Positions 54,445 through 64,000 of a DNA stretch of 64,000 nucleotides are shown one piece after another (the stretch's first letter is position 1; each line of letters begins with the position of its first letter). The stretch spans positions 7,031,294 through 7,095,293 of the forward strand of contig JALMQS010000153.1 in the NCBI GenBank assembly GCA_024734495.1, written 5' to 3'. The position numbers and the translations under genes were made by a program. Source of the stretch: Forficula auricularia. Lineage: Eukaryota > Arthropoda > Insecta > Dermaptera > Forficulidae. Below the pieces are notes generated by a model. That model was not told the origin of the DNA, made no database searches, and saw only the letters and a program-made list of their open reading frames with translations.

Positions 54445-54860
54445 AAGTTTGAGTTGTTTACCAAAAAAGAATTTAGTCTTTTTGATTTTAAGTCGATTCT
54501 TCTACGTTTTCAGTAGAGGTTGCCATTAATAGTCAAAACATCAAAAATGGAATGCAATAAGGTTATTCCTCTAGTATTAGATAAGAATTGATCGTTATTT
54601 TTGATTTTAAGCCGTTTCCTCCATGTCTTCAGCAATGGTTACCAATAATAATCGAAGCGTCAAAGATCTAATGTAGAATTGTTGTTCCTCGAGTATTAGA
54701 TGAGAATCGATGGCTATTTTTGATTTTAAGTCGATTCCTCCATGTCTTCAGCAATGGTTACTAATAAAAACCGAAACGTCAAAAAATCCAATGTAGAATG
54801 GTTACTCCTTGACTATTAAATGAGAATCGATCATTATTTTTGAATTAAAGTCAACATGAA
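54445..54860 (-). repeat. 119-bp satellite, inverted array (right arm)
   Basis: Three to four units in reverse orientation with periods of 119-120 bp (TTTTTGATTTTAAG starts near 54479, 54598 and 54718). The centre is CAAACAACTCAAGTTTGAGTTG at about 54436-54457. Confidence 0.9.
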
Positions 54861-55199
54861 CTGCAAATTGCAAGTGATATCTGATTAATAATAAATGAAT
54901 AAACTATATTATTTTTTTATTGTTAAAGGATAAATAATTAATATATCCGGTACACACCAAGCCAGCAAAACATTAATATTTCAAATGAATTTGGATAAAG
55001 TTTAGCAACGATCCGTTGCAGTTTATTTTAATCTATGTGTATTTTAGTTCGAGCTTACATTTATTAAGATAGATTTAGTTTTATTAGCAAGAGGAATCGA
55101 AAACAAGCTCAGACTTGTTTGATCAAATTGGAATAGATTTTTCTATAGGATACTTATAAGAGTTCCCTTTTAACTAATAAGTGTTTCTACAATAACTAT

Positions 55200-55380
55200 A
55201 TATTACAATTATTTATTGCAGGGTCCAAGGTCCACATCCTATGCTTCCTTGGGCCCGTGCCACTGCAGGTGAGAGCCCCGTCAACCCAAAAGCGACCCTC
55301 TCCAGCTAGGATTCGCTCCAGTCAGCTCGTTACAGAGATAACGCTCTCACCCACGCGTCTTGCAGGTTAGATTTTTGGTA
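55200..55380 (-). mobile_element. tRNA-derived SINE
   Basis: Minus strand: GTGGGTGAGAGCGTTATC (A-box region, near 55350), GGAGCGAATCC (B-box-like, about 55317-55307), body GGCACGGGCCCAAGGAAGCA, end TGCAATAAATAAT. The plus strand mimics splice sites (TTATTGCAG, CAGGTGAG), which is why an exon was considered and rejected. Confidence 0.6.
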
Positions 55381-55419
55381 TTTTATTAAATAATAAATAC
55401 AAGAGCCCTCTCTCTTATT

Positions 55420-55460
55420 TCAGGTGTATGGTAAAGTCTTGTGGATGGCTACTGTTAAAT
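55420..55460. repeat. Right-end fragment of TIR/tandem-repeat family
   Basis: GTATGGTAAAGTCTTGTGGATGGC matches the right ends at 20065 and 56212. Confidence 0.55.
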
Positions 55461-55540
55461 TTAGAATATATTTACTATATTTATATAAAGCCATAACATC
55501 CTTGTTATGGCAACACATACAATACATATAACATCTCCCC

Positions 55541-56227
55541 GTTTTTACTTTACCATACAGAGTATGGTCAAGTATTGTATGAAAAAAGTGGTTTTTTCCT
55601 TCTTTTTTCGAAATATCTCAAAAACGGCTGAAACTATTTTGATTAAAAAAAATTGAGCGAAACCATAGCATTTCGCTCTACAAAAAAGCTCTAATAAGTA
55701 AACATTGAAAAAATTATATTTTTTGAGATAACAATTGTTTTGTCAAAATGTCTGTTAGTTAGTTAGCTAGTCTGGTAGTCTGTGCGTTACTAAATTTGTG
55801 TGGACGAGCTAACTCAAAAAACTAGTGTGAATATCGAAACCAAATTTCACACGTAGTTTTGGTTCATTTAGATTAAGAGCTGATTAGATTTTTGGTGCAT
55901 ATCGACCCAAAATTAAGGGGTGGAGGGGGCGTTAAAAATTAAAAATCTAGGCTATTTGAGCAAACTCAACCAAATTTTGTATACATAATCAGTGCGACCC
56001 CAGAAGTCTAAAAATTCAAAAACTAACCGCCCAAAATTGGTGGGGGAGGGGGGGTCAAAAAATGAAAATATAGGCTCTTGTTCCAAACTCAACCAAATTT
56101 TGTATACATAATCAGTGGGCACACAGTAATCTAAAAATGCAAAAACTAACCACCCCCTACATGATTATAAATAATTTTATTAAATATTAAATATAAGTGA
56201 GAGGCCAGGTTGTATGGTAAAGTCAAG
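55541..56227 (+). mobile_element. TIR/tandem-repeat element, copy 3
   Basis: Ends TTTTTACTTTACCATACAG and GTATGGTAAAGTCAAG. About two tandem units (AAATTTTGTATACATAATCA) against about four in copy 1. Otherwise colinear with 19137-20082, including GTCTGTGCGTTAC. Confidence 0.85.
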
Positions 56228-57140
56228 TGGATGGCCAACACGTCAGCTTATTTCGTTCACCATTCCTTTCATTTTCCATTCTATTTTCATCTTCTATTAC
56301 ATCTTGACGACCCTGTTGCGACCTGGGATGGTTATCCCACTGCTGCGAACCAAATATGTCGCGCGCCAGTGGTTTAAGGACGCGAACACATTATTTATTT
56401 ATTTATAGCGGGCAATATCATAGTCCCGGAGGATATGAATGCCTACTAACGCTAGCGTGAAGCCTCGAAGTTGTGGGTTCTCTGTCTCTCACGCCGTTTG
56501 CTGGAAGATGTGTGTCCTGTTGATGGAAAAAGGTTCGCTACTCTAGGCAAGGGTTGAATTAAAACGCATTTTAACTTTACATCATGCTTTGTTTTATTTG
56601 GTATAAGGAGAATTGTACATTTTAAACTCCCTCTGGTGGTCTTTACAAACTCACTCCTCTCCAAAGACTCTCTGACTGAAGTCTCTCTCACTCTCTGCTG
56701 CTCTGGGAGTTTCCACAAGAAAAGTTCCCGATTGGTCAATCTCCTAATGAGTAGGAGTATATTTTAATCATGGAACACTCCCATTTTTAAGGGAGGGACT
56801 TCGAAAACCATGTGAACTTTCTTGGGAATATTCCATTTAGACTTTTTTTGAAAGATCATTTTTTATACAAAGATATAAGAGCAAGTAGATTTATAATTAA
56901 CTGTCAACTCTGGTATATGACTTATTTCCTATCATCATATAATTTTGACTAAGACCCAGGGGTAGGCGAAAAAGAGAGGAAAGGGGATATATAGGTGCTG
57001 GTCGGCGGGTGCTAAAAGCATTCGGGTCCGGATGCGTACAGAGAGGACCCCAATCTGGTTGCAGTGACCTTAATTAAAAAAAAGAGAATTCCTTTAAGAA
57101 TTAAAACAAAATTTATAACAGGGGTTTCCGGCCCGCAACA
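56228..57140. other. Unannotated, GC-richer at 56.3-56.75 kb
   Basis: No domain, LTR pair or repeat recognised. A CT-rich run lies at 56640-56705. Confidence 0.4.
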
Positions 57141-57144
57141 AATA

Positions 57145-57430
57145 TTTATTTATTTTTTAAAATTTTTTAAAATATTTTTAAAATATTTATTTATTTTTTA
57201 AAATATTTTTAAATTTTTTAAAATTTTTAAATATTTATTTATTTTTTAAAATTTTTTTAAATTTATTTAAAATTTTTTAAATTTTTTAAAATATTTATTT
57301 ATTTTTTAAAATATTTATTTATTTTTTTAAATATTTATTTATTTTTTAAAATATTTATTTATTTTTTAGAATATTTTTAAATTTTTAAAAACATTTTTTT
57401 AAATATTTATTTATTTTTTTAAATTTTTAT
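57145..57430. repeat. AT minisatellite
   Basis: Irregular units built on AAATATTTATTTATTTTTTA and AAATTTTTTAAAATATTT. Directly abuts the G-rich Helitron part. Confidence 0.9.
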
Positions 57431-57770
57431 TAGACGGCGTCCAGGGGGGTTAGGCGAGGGTGTGGTGCGCGGGAATGGGGGGGCATGTGGTGGGGTCCGG
57501 GGTGGGTAGGGTGCGGGGGTAGTGGTGTGGGAGCGGGTGTAGGGCACGGAGTGGGATCCGGTGTGGGTGGTTGTGCAGGGTGGAGTGGGGCTCCAGAGGT
57601 GGGGTGGGGTGGGTGTTGGGCACGGCTGCATAGTTCGGGGATGGGTTGCTGGGTGGGTTTCGAGGGGTGTGGTAGGTGGGAGTGGGGTGTGAGGGTGGGG
57701 TTCGAGGGTTGGCGGTCCGGGGGCGTGCCCCCTGGCTAAGCAAGAGGGCCGCCGAAGGCCTTGCAGCTAG
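57431..57770 (+). mobile_element. Helitron 3' part with G-rich core
   Basis: 3' end AGGGCCGCC-GAAGGCC, TTGCAGCTAG, then T. 57435-57735 is G-rich. The same GGGCGTGCCCCCTGGCTA block precedes the ends at 51388 and 50612. 5' end not found. Confidence 0.75.
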
Positions 57771-57984
57771 TATACCATATAATTAAATTTTCTTATATTT
57801 AATATTTAATTAAATAATTTATAATTATATACGAAAGACCCCCCCCATCTTAATTTTGGGACCTTTATTAATTAATAATTTCTTCTTTTAATTATGAAAC
57901 TATTTTATTAGAAATATCTCCTTTCTTCGATTTTAGTTTGAAATTTTTTTAATTTAATTTATTAAATATTTATCAAGACAAAAT

Positions 57985-58403
57985 CTATGGTCATAGCGAA
58001 GACTCTTCTCACATGCAACCTAGAAATAAACAACACCCCGATAGAATAACTCCCAAGATTCAATTACCTGGGAGTTGAAATATCAAGCAAGAGGAATGTG
58101 GGGATGAAGTCAAGTCCCAAGTGGTCAACGGTGCGAGAATTTCCGGATGCCTGTATAGCCTGATTTGGAAAAACAAATACCTATCTCCAGAAGGCAAAGT
58201 ACGGATATACAAAACCTGCGTCCGTCCGGTAATCACTTATGGTGCCGAATCAAGAGTGAATACGACTCTCACGAAACAACTTCTCAGAACAACAGAGATG
58301 AGGATTATGAGAACAATCCACGGCTCCACGGCAAGACCATACGAGACAAAATCCGCAGTGAGGACCTCAGGGAACAAATTATTAAACTTTTTCAAATCGC
58401 CCG
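57985..58403 (+). pseudogene. RTE-like reverse transcriptase C-terminus, 5' part
   Basis: Frames jointly encode FNYLGVEISSKRNVG, VNGARISGCLYSLIWKNKYL, SPEGKVRIYKTCVRPVITYG, KQLLRTTEMRIMRTIHG and TIRDKIRSEDLREQ, the C-terminal region of insect endonuclease/reverse transcriptases of RTE type. A stop near 58048, a frameshift near 58105 and another near 58325. The catalytic core is upstream and missing. The frame ends at IIKLFQIAR, where the LINE begins, and resumes at 61496 with ARKCWADHVERM. Confidence 0.75.
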
Positions 58404-61400
58404 GTGTGAAACCACTGTCCTTAAGAGCTTCACTGATATTGAATATATTCAAAAATATATCCAAGTTCTAGAGTTTTAATTGGTTTTCCGACTCTCTTAT
58501 CTTTCACTTTTCTTGTCACCCTTTTTATTTCCTCCACAAATTCTCCTTACTAATGACATCAATTAAAATAAATTTTTGCAATATCCGCGGTCTATCTCCT
58601 AATTCGAATTTAAACGACTAGATCTACATCTCGAAAATGAAAAACCAGCCCTTTTAGGCCTATCTGAAACTATAATCGACGCGAATAAATCTAACGGTCG
58701 TGACTACCAATTCGAAAACTATACACTTCATTCAAAATTTCGAAAAAATGAGGGGTCTGCTGTTGTATTAGAAAGGTCATCCCCCAGTAGGCGTTTAACT
58801 AATCTAGAATCCAATGAATTCGATGTCATATGGATCAAAATCACGTTAGGCCAATCAACTAAATTCTTCTGCATAATATATTTGTCCCCCAAAGACCCCA
58901 GATACCACCAATTTTTTGACTACCTCCTTGAGTGCCATATCAGTATCCTGAAAGAATTTCCATCTTCTGAAATATCTTTCCTAGGCGACATTAACGTCCA
59001 CAACAAAAATTGGCTAAAATTTTCTAGCCAAAATTCCCCCGCAGGCTCCGTCGCTGAAATCTTCTCTAAGGCGTGTGACCTCACGCAAATTAATAACGGC
59101 TCTACAAGAATCACAGACAAAGACAATGAAAAATCCAATCTTCTCGATCTTTTCATCAATTCCCACCCTTCGTCATATGAAGCTAAAATTTCGGCCCCTT
59201 TAGGTTAATCTGACCACAATTTGATAAAAATTAAAACCTCAGCCAATTTACCAAAACCCCCAAAAGCCCACTCCAACCTCAGGAAAATATGGCTATTCGA
59301 TAACGTTAATTGGGATGACATGCGTGACTTTTTTGCCGCTTACCGGTGGAATGAACTCTGCATCAGAGATAAAAACGCTTCCGAATTCGCAGACGCCTTT
59401 AACGAGGCAATTCAAATAGGCCTAGAAATCTATGTCCCCTCAAAATCGATTAAAGGAAACAAGGATTCTAAGCCCTGGTTTGGTAAACAATGCGCAGATT
59501 CCGTCCGAGAAAAAAAAAATATTTTCAGAAATGGCAACTTTCACGTCTAGAATGTGACCGAATTGCATTTACCAAATCGCGAAGCTCATGCAAAAAAAAT
59601 CATTCGATCAGAGGATAGCTGACCGTCTCGCATCCTGCCCCAATGGAAAACGGACCTTTTTCTCTTTACACAAGGCAATAAATAGAAATTTCGCGTTTCC
59701 CTTACTTCCGCCCTTCTTTCACCCAAATGGTTCAGTAGCCACGACCCCCACTGAAAAAGCTGAATCACTAGCCTCCTATTTCGCAACTAACTCCACTTTA
59801 GATGACAAAGGGCTTAACCCTCCCACTTATACCCACCAAACCAACCTCATGGGCAAAATAATTTTCAGGCCCCAAATAATCATAAAAGCCATTAATAAAT
59901 TAAATTCCAACTCCGCCGCTGGCCCGGATGACATCCCACCAATTCTCATTAAAAAATGCGCCGGGCCCCTGAACTTGCCCCTATTTTATCCAAGCTATTC
60001 CAACTCTCTTACGAATCGGGCATATTCCCCAAAAGCTGGAAAATAGCCAGAGTCACACCTATTCCTAAAAAAGGAGACTCTTCACAAATCTCTAATTACA
60101 GACCTATCTCGATCACCTCTGTTCTTTCCAAAATAATGGAATTGGTTATAAACCAACACGTCCTTCATCACTTAGAAAATAATAAATTAATTCACGATAG
60201 GCAATATGGATTTAGACAAAATCGTTCCACAGGCGACATCTTAACCTATGTCACCCACACCTGGAACAAAACTCTAGAGGCCGGAAAAGAAACCCTCGCT
60301 GTAGCCCTTGATATCACCAAAGCTTTTGACCAGGTTTGGCACAAAAATCTTCTTGCCAAACTGCCAGCCTTTGGATTCACACCAACACTTCGCAAATGGA
60401 TAGAAAGCTTTCTGACAAACCGAAGTATAAAAGTTGTGGTGGATGGAATATCATCTGAATCGTTCTCCACAAACGCTGGTGTTCCCCAAGGCTCTGTAAT
60501 CTCCTCCACACTCTTCCTAATTTATATAAACGACCTTATCGATCAAACGTCGAACCCCACTCATTGTTACGCCGACGATAGCACTCTGCACGGCAAACCC
60601 TCACTCCCGAATAATCGAATCAATGTTGCCTCCTCAATTACTCTCGACCTAGACAAATTGAATAAATGGCGCTCTCAAAATTTAGTTAACTTTAATACAA
60701 ACAAGACCCAATGTTGTCTAATTTCTAGACGCGAAAATAAAGATTTCCCTGATATTCACTTCGATTCGAATACCCTGAAAATGTGTGACAGCCTATCCAT
60801 GTTGGGCGTCTCTGTCGCATCTGACTTGTCTTGGAATGAACACATCTCCTCTGTGGCTAAATCTGCAGCAAGGAAGATTGGCTACTTATTCAGGTCCAAG
60901 CGATTCTACAAACCCCCACAACTTCTCACCATCTACAAGGCCCAAATCCGCCCCTGTCTCGAATACGGCTCTCATCTATGGAGAGGAGCCTCTCAATATT
61001 CTCTTGCTACCCTGGATGCAATTCAGAAACGAGCCGTCAAGCTAATTGACGATTCTACCCTCACCGACTCCCTCGACTCGCTGGCTCATCGAAGAAATGT
61101 CTCTGCCCTTTCCCTTTTCTATAGATACTATCACAGAAGGTGCTCTGATGAGATAAAATCAATAATTCCCCCCAAAGCATGCTTTGCACGTAGCACGCGT
61201 TTTGCCGACTCCCAACACTCTTTCGCGGTCAAACTAGAAAAGGGCCGGACCACTTCATTGGCCAATACATATATCCCCATGACCTCAAGGAACTGGAACT
61301 CTCTCCCAGCCTCCATCTTTCCCAGCACCTATAATCTTCAAACCTTCAAAACCGGAGTGCATAGACACCTACGTCTACACCCTCTCATTTAATCAAGTTT

Positions 61401-61495
61401 CCCTTCTCTTCGGTAATGCAAGGGTCTTTCGAGATCCATAGAAGCTGCATCTTTACTGGTGCACCCCTTCTTGCATTCGATTGCATGAAAAAAAA
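58404..61495 (+). mobile_element. Jockey/CR1-like LINE inserted in RTE element
   Basis: About 3.1 kb from a short 5' region to TGCATTCGATTGCATG plus A8. Three 3' fragments of the same family lie at 49.7, 53.8 and 54.3 kb. No ORF1 (Gag with zinc knuckles) precedes the endonuclease, so it is 5' truncated or of an ORF2-only kind. The 5' boundary is placed where the RTE codons stop and may be off by 20 bp. No convincing target duplication. Confidence 0.85.
58552..61392 (+). pseudogene. LINE endonuclease/reverse transcriptase
   Basis: Starts near ATG 58552 (INFCNIRGLSPNSN, first APE-endonuclease block). A frameshift near 58617; LLGLSETI, FLGDINVHN, then the SDHN block preceded by a stop at 59206-59208. 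Frameshifts near 59525, 59595 (A8 run) and 59960. The reverse transcriptase follows in the frame 59956-61392 (478 codons): NYRPIS (47-52), YGFR (84-87), AFDQVWH (123-129), GVPQGSVISS (175-184) and YADD active site (205-208). The end FADSQHSFAVK, RNWNSLPASIFP and FKTGVHRHLR is the tail typical of insect LINEs. It would nick the target and prime reverse transcription there. At least four frameshifts and one stop make it inactive. Confidence 0.85.
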
Positions 61496-61660
61496 GCAAG
61501 AAAGTGCTGGGCCGATCATGTTGAGAGGATGCCTGTCGACCGCTTGCCGAAAATCGTTCGCGACAACCGTCCACAAGGAACAAGACGCAGAGGAAGGCCG
61601 AAAAAAGTTGGCATCAATCATTTGTCACCGGCTAATTTATAAATTGGAAGAACAGGCGCA
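61496..61660 (+). pseudogene. RTE-like C-terminus, 3' part
   Basis: ARKCWADHVERMPVDRLPKI, VRDNRPQGTRRRGRPKKSW, then a stop. It joins in sense to the piece ending at 58403. The purine-rich tail (AAGAAGAATAAGAAGAAG) follows. Confidence 0.8.
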
Positions 61661-61689
61661 ATCGCCTATTAAGAAGAATAAGAAGAAGA

Positions 61690-61845
61690 TATTTACTAAG
61701 CGGGAGGCCCGAGTTCGAGCCTGGCTAGCATATAAAATTTCTTCCGGTTAAAACTCGGCTCCATCACTAACCCTTCTAACACTTTACTGATGTGCTGTCT
61801 AAATGGGCTTTGTTCCTGGTGACAATAAATAAAAAAAAAAAAATT
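61690..61845 (+). mobile_element. SINE, family of 12.5 and 13.3 kb
   Basis: GCGGGAGGCCCGAGTTCGAG, then CTTTACTGATGTGCTGTCTA, AATGGGCTTTGTTCCTGG, and AATAAATAAAAAAAA tail. It sits directly after the RTE tail. Confidence 0.8.
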
Positions 61846-61849
61846 TACT

Positions 61850-63235
61850 TTTAAAAAATATACATATAATAATTTTTTTTGTTTTATTCTAGTTCCGTGT
61901 TAACAAAAATTAAAATTCTATATACATGTATATTTGGTTATATTTGATTTAAAATAATAATAATATTATAAAAATAAATAATATAACGATTTGTTTTGAA
62001 TTATTTTGATTTGAAACTCTAACCTATAAAATGTTATTCTAATGTAAATAAACACAGGGTTATCCCCAGGATAAAGATTAACCCATCAATTTCGGAGAGT
62101 AAAATATAGGGGGGTTAAGTTTGAGATCACCTTCTCTTTTTATTTATGAAACACATTTCGAGAGCTAACTCCAAGGTCTTCCCTAACATAGGGTCATCCT
62201 ATTTTTATGAAACTGGCAATTAATATTTTATTTTTCTATCATAATGACCCCTTAGCCATTTGATTAAAATACACTTATTATTTCATGTTAATGTTCCACA
62301 AATCCACGGGTTTGATTCAAAAAACCGATTCGGTTTCGATAATGATCGTGCCTTTCTTATCAACAGATTAGTCTCAAACGAACTAAATTATTTGAGAAAT
62401 AGGCAAGGACCCCTCCAAGGGGTTCAAATGAATAAACATATAATGTCTATCAACATTGATTGTAATTCCTCATCATGTTTTTTCGAAAAGAAGTTTCTCT
62501 TTTGATTAGCTCTACCAACCAGTACAGCAGGGAGTTTAAAAATTAAGAGGGTGCACATGGTACTTAAGCGCGATCACTTCAGCCCTCTAGAAACCAAGAT
62601 AAACATCGAATTAATGTAGCGATTGTTTTCTGGCACTTGGTAATTGGTGAAGCATGCAGAGCCCCTCAGAGAACAAGGGGAGCCCTTTCTCCATGCATAT
62701 TAATGCCTGTGTGTGTGTATATATAAGCTGAAGTGTGCGTGGAAAGGGTCTACTCCCACTAAATGAACTTAATATATAATAAAATGAAGGGATTGGGGAC
62801 GATATCGACCCTCGGTGCGTGCTCTGTCTCCATTATTATTAGGTGGTCTAGCGAGGTGGCCTTTCGCCCATTAAGATTAAAATTAAGACCCTTTAATGTT
62901 TTATTTGAGGAAGACCATGCTCAAGTTGAACAGGGTCGCAGCAATCTAGATATATCAAGTTGATTGTCTCTTGTTATGGCCTCCGCAAGCAAACTCGAAA
63001 TAGAACAAACACCAATATCTATTGATTTAAGAAAAGTAAAGAGCATTCGCAGTCGATTTCTGTTAGTTTTAGTAGATTTAAATGCCTGATTTATAAGGCA
63101 ATGTTTTTATTTATAAATCACAAATGCCTGTAGTAGTAGTTTTAAAATTTATAATGAAAATCAAGAGAGATAGTCATCTACTAAATCCAAAGTTTTGTGG
63201 ATTATTTTTGAAGTGATAACTTCTTTTGACGCGCC
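61850..63235. other. Unannotated stretch
   Basis: A+T-rich to 62.6 kb; 62.6-62.95 kb is GC-richer with (GT)n and TATATAAGCTG at 62730. No gene signal can be supported. A trace of the palindromic SINE family may lie at 63160-63200. Confidence 0.4.
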
Positions 63236-63239
63236 TTGC

Positions 63240-63470
63240 ACACTTTTTATTTTACTTGGCAGTAAATGGGATTGACCTGCACGCGTCACGCATCATGCGT
63301 CACGGCCGGGGTCTATGTTTAGCCACAGATGGCGCAGCATTAACTCTAAGCTAAAATTAATATCTTATATTTGAATTTTGGCGCTCATGTACATTTTCAT
63401 TTTCCTGGGCAGTAAATGAGATTAAGACGTCCTGCGTCGCGTCACGCGTCACGGTTGGGCTGTGAACAAG
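63240..63470 (+). repeat. Diverged direct repeat, two units
   Basis: Both units contain TTTTAYTTKNCTKGGCAGTAAATG (63250, 63397) followed within 40 bp by CGCGTCACGC-type sequence. Period about 150 bp. Confidence 0.6.
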
Positions 63471-63519
63471 TACCAGTTCAATCATTGTCTAAAAATATTT
63501 TAATTATTCATTTTCAAAA

Positions 63520-63830
63520 AATAATAAAATTATTAAAATTTATATTTTTATAAAAAAATAAATTTTTTAAGTAAACTTTTAATTATTTTTTTGGGATTGT
63601 TTCATTTTTTTTTTTTTTTTTTATAGGCTAAATCGAAAAATAGAAATACTTAGTCCAAAATCCCGAATAAAAAAAACTAAAAAAAATCTAAAGCATTAAA
63701 TATAATAATAGAATATTTAAAAATATCATAACATAAATATATATTTAACAATCCCAAAAAAATAATTAAAAGTTTACTTAAAAAATTTTTTTTTATAAAA
63801 ATATAAATTTTAATAATTTTAGAATATTTG
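63520..63830. repeat. Inverted-repeat element of about 310 bp
   Basis: AAATTATTAAAATTTATATT, AAGTAAACTTTTAATTATTT and TTTTGGGATTGTTT (63526-63603) pair with AACAATCCCAAAAAAATAAT (63747) to AATTTTAATAATTTT (63822). The loop carries a T-run. Confidence 0.8.
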
Positions 63831-63918
63831 AATTATAAATGCCATATAAGTTATCACTTCTGTCGTGTGTTCTTAAACACACACTCGAATTTTATTGTGT
63901 CAGGAGTTTGAATTTTTA

Positions 63919-63932
63919 GGGGGGGGGGGGGG
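63919..63932. repeat. Poly(G) run
   Basis: About 14 G. Confidence 0.9.
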
Positions 63933-64000
63933 CAGAGAGAAAAAAGATGGACCAAATGTTTCAAATTTTTATTAAAATGTGTAGCCACAGGAGTGAAAAA

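Larger units (their letters stand above)
52490..55024 (+). mobile_element. AB repeat element, copy B
   Basis: Opposite in orientation to 34822-37080 and colinear with it, without the palindromic SINE and with a greatly expanded 119-bp repeat. (GGAT)n at about 52710. The frame 52600-52905 shares MDGWMDVIVFFVH..FFHT.API with copy A, but the upstream part differs by a frameshift, so coding is unproven. Class unknown: no transposase, and no clear target duplication. Confidence 0.85.

Noticed and set aside
55200..55270. 46-bp internal exon (TTATTGCAG ... CAGGTGAG)
   Set aside because: The same segment reads on the minus strand as a tRNA-derived SINE with A- and B-box-like blocks; no adjoining exon is present.
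62700..62765. Promoter with TATATAAGCTG
   Set aside because: Single motif beside a (GT)n/(TA)n run and no gene downstream.

Overview
This is a strongly A+T-rich eukaryotic window with no intact cellular gene that I can recognise and no rRNA or functional tRNA gene. The transposon families point to an arthropod, most likely an insect: a mariner transposase of the D,D34D type, a jockey/CR1-like LINE, an RTE-type endonuclease/reverse transcriptase tail, a Penelope-like element (PLE), Helitrons, a BEL/Pao fragment, tRNA-derived SINEs and hAT-type MITEs. I cannot name the species. All coding remnants found are decayed: frameshifts, stops or nested insertions.

Layout. 1-5.5 kb: SINE copies including a head-to-head palindrome, a TA-flanked 854-bp inverted-repeat element, and PLE-type ribozyme-like motifs. 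5.8-7.6 kb: four dispersed direct repeats, one split by a TA-flanked MITE and one by a 228-bp element carrying a hammerhead ribozyme fold and a 10-bp target duplication. 7.6-8.3 kb and 17.8-18.2 kb: GC-richer islands without recognised content. 8.6-19 kb: palindromes, SINEs, copies of a hAT-type MITE with 8-bp duplications, a Helitron-like element nested in a ribozyme-bearing foldback. 19-22 kb: an element with internal tandem repeats and TIRs, then a BEL/Pao protease-region fragment. 22.8-25.5 kb: a large foldback element with a SINE inserted in one arm (13-bp duplication), two more MITEs. 26-32 kb: hAT-like ends around an unexplained GC-richer, repeat-containing 2.6 kb block. 32-37 kb: second Helitron-like copy, an unknown coding-like remnant, a mariner pseudogene split near its end by a roughly 2.3 kb repeat (AB copy A), itself split by a 1,055-bp palindromic SINE. 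39.2-43.7 kb: a PLE on the minus strand interrupted by a 2,180-bp Helitron exactly between A and T, such that the reading frame is continuous across the empty site. 44-52 kb: MITEs, ribozyme foldback, hAT MITEs, and a SINE broken by a LINE fragment and Helitrons with G-rich cores. 52.5-55 kb: AB copy B, with an expanded 119-bp satellite arranged as inverted arrays and invaded by two LINE fragments. 55.5-57.8 kb: another TIR/tandem-repeat element, an AT minisatellite and a G-rich Helitron end. 58-61.7 kb: a nearly full LINE coding region inserted inside the C-terminal codons of an RTE-like element. 62-64 kb: mostly featureless with one inverted repeat.

The pieces do not form a pathway; they form a stratified insertion record. 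At least nine insertions can be dated relative to their targets, either because the target interrupts cleanly or because a related empty site lies in the same window. The two strongest themes are (i) hammerhead-ribozyme-bearing short foldback elements, probably PLE relatives, and (ii) an unusual density of long palindromes, including SINEs arranged head to head. Family names are from motif recognition by eye; no database search was made.
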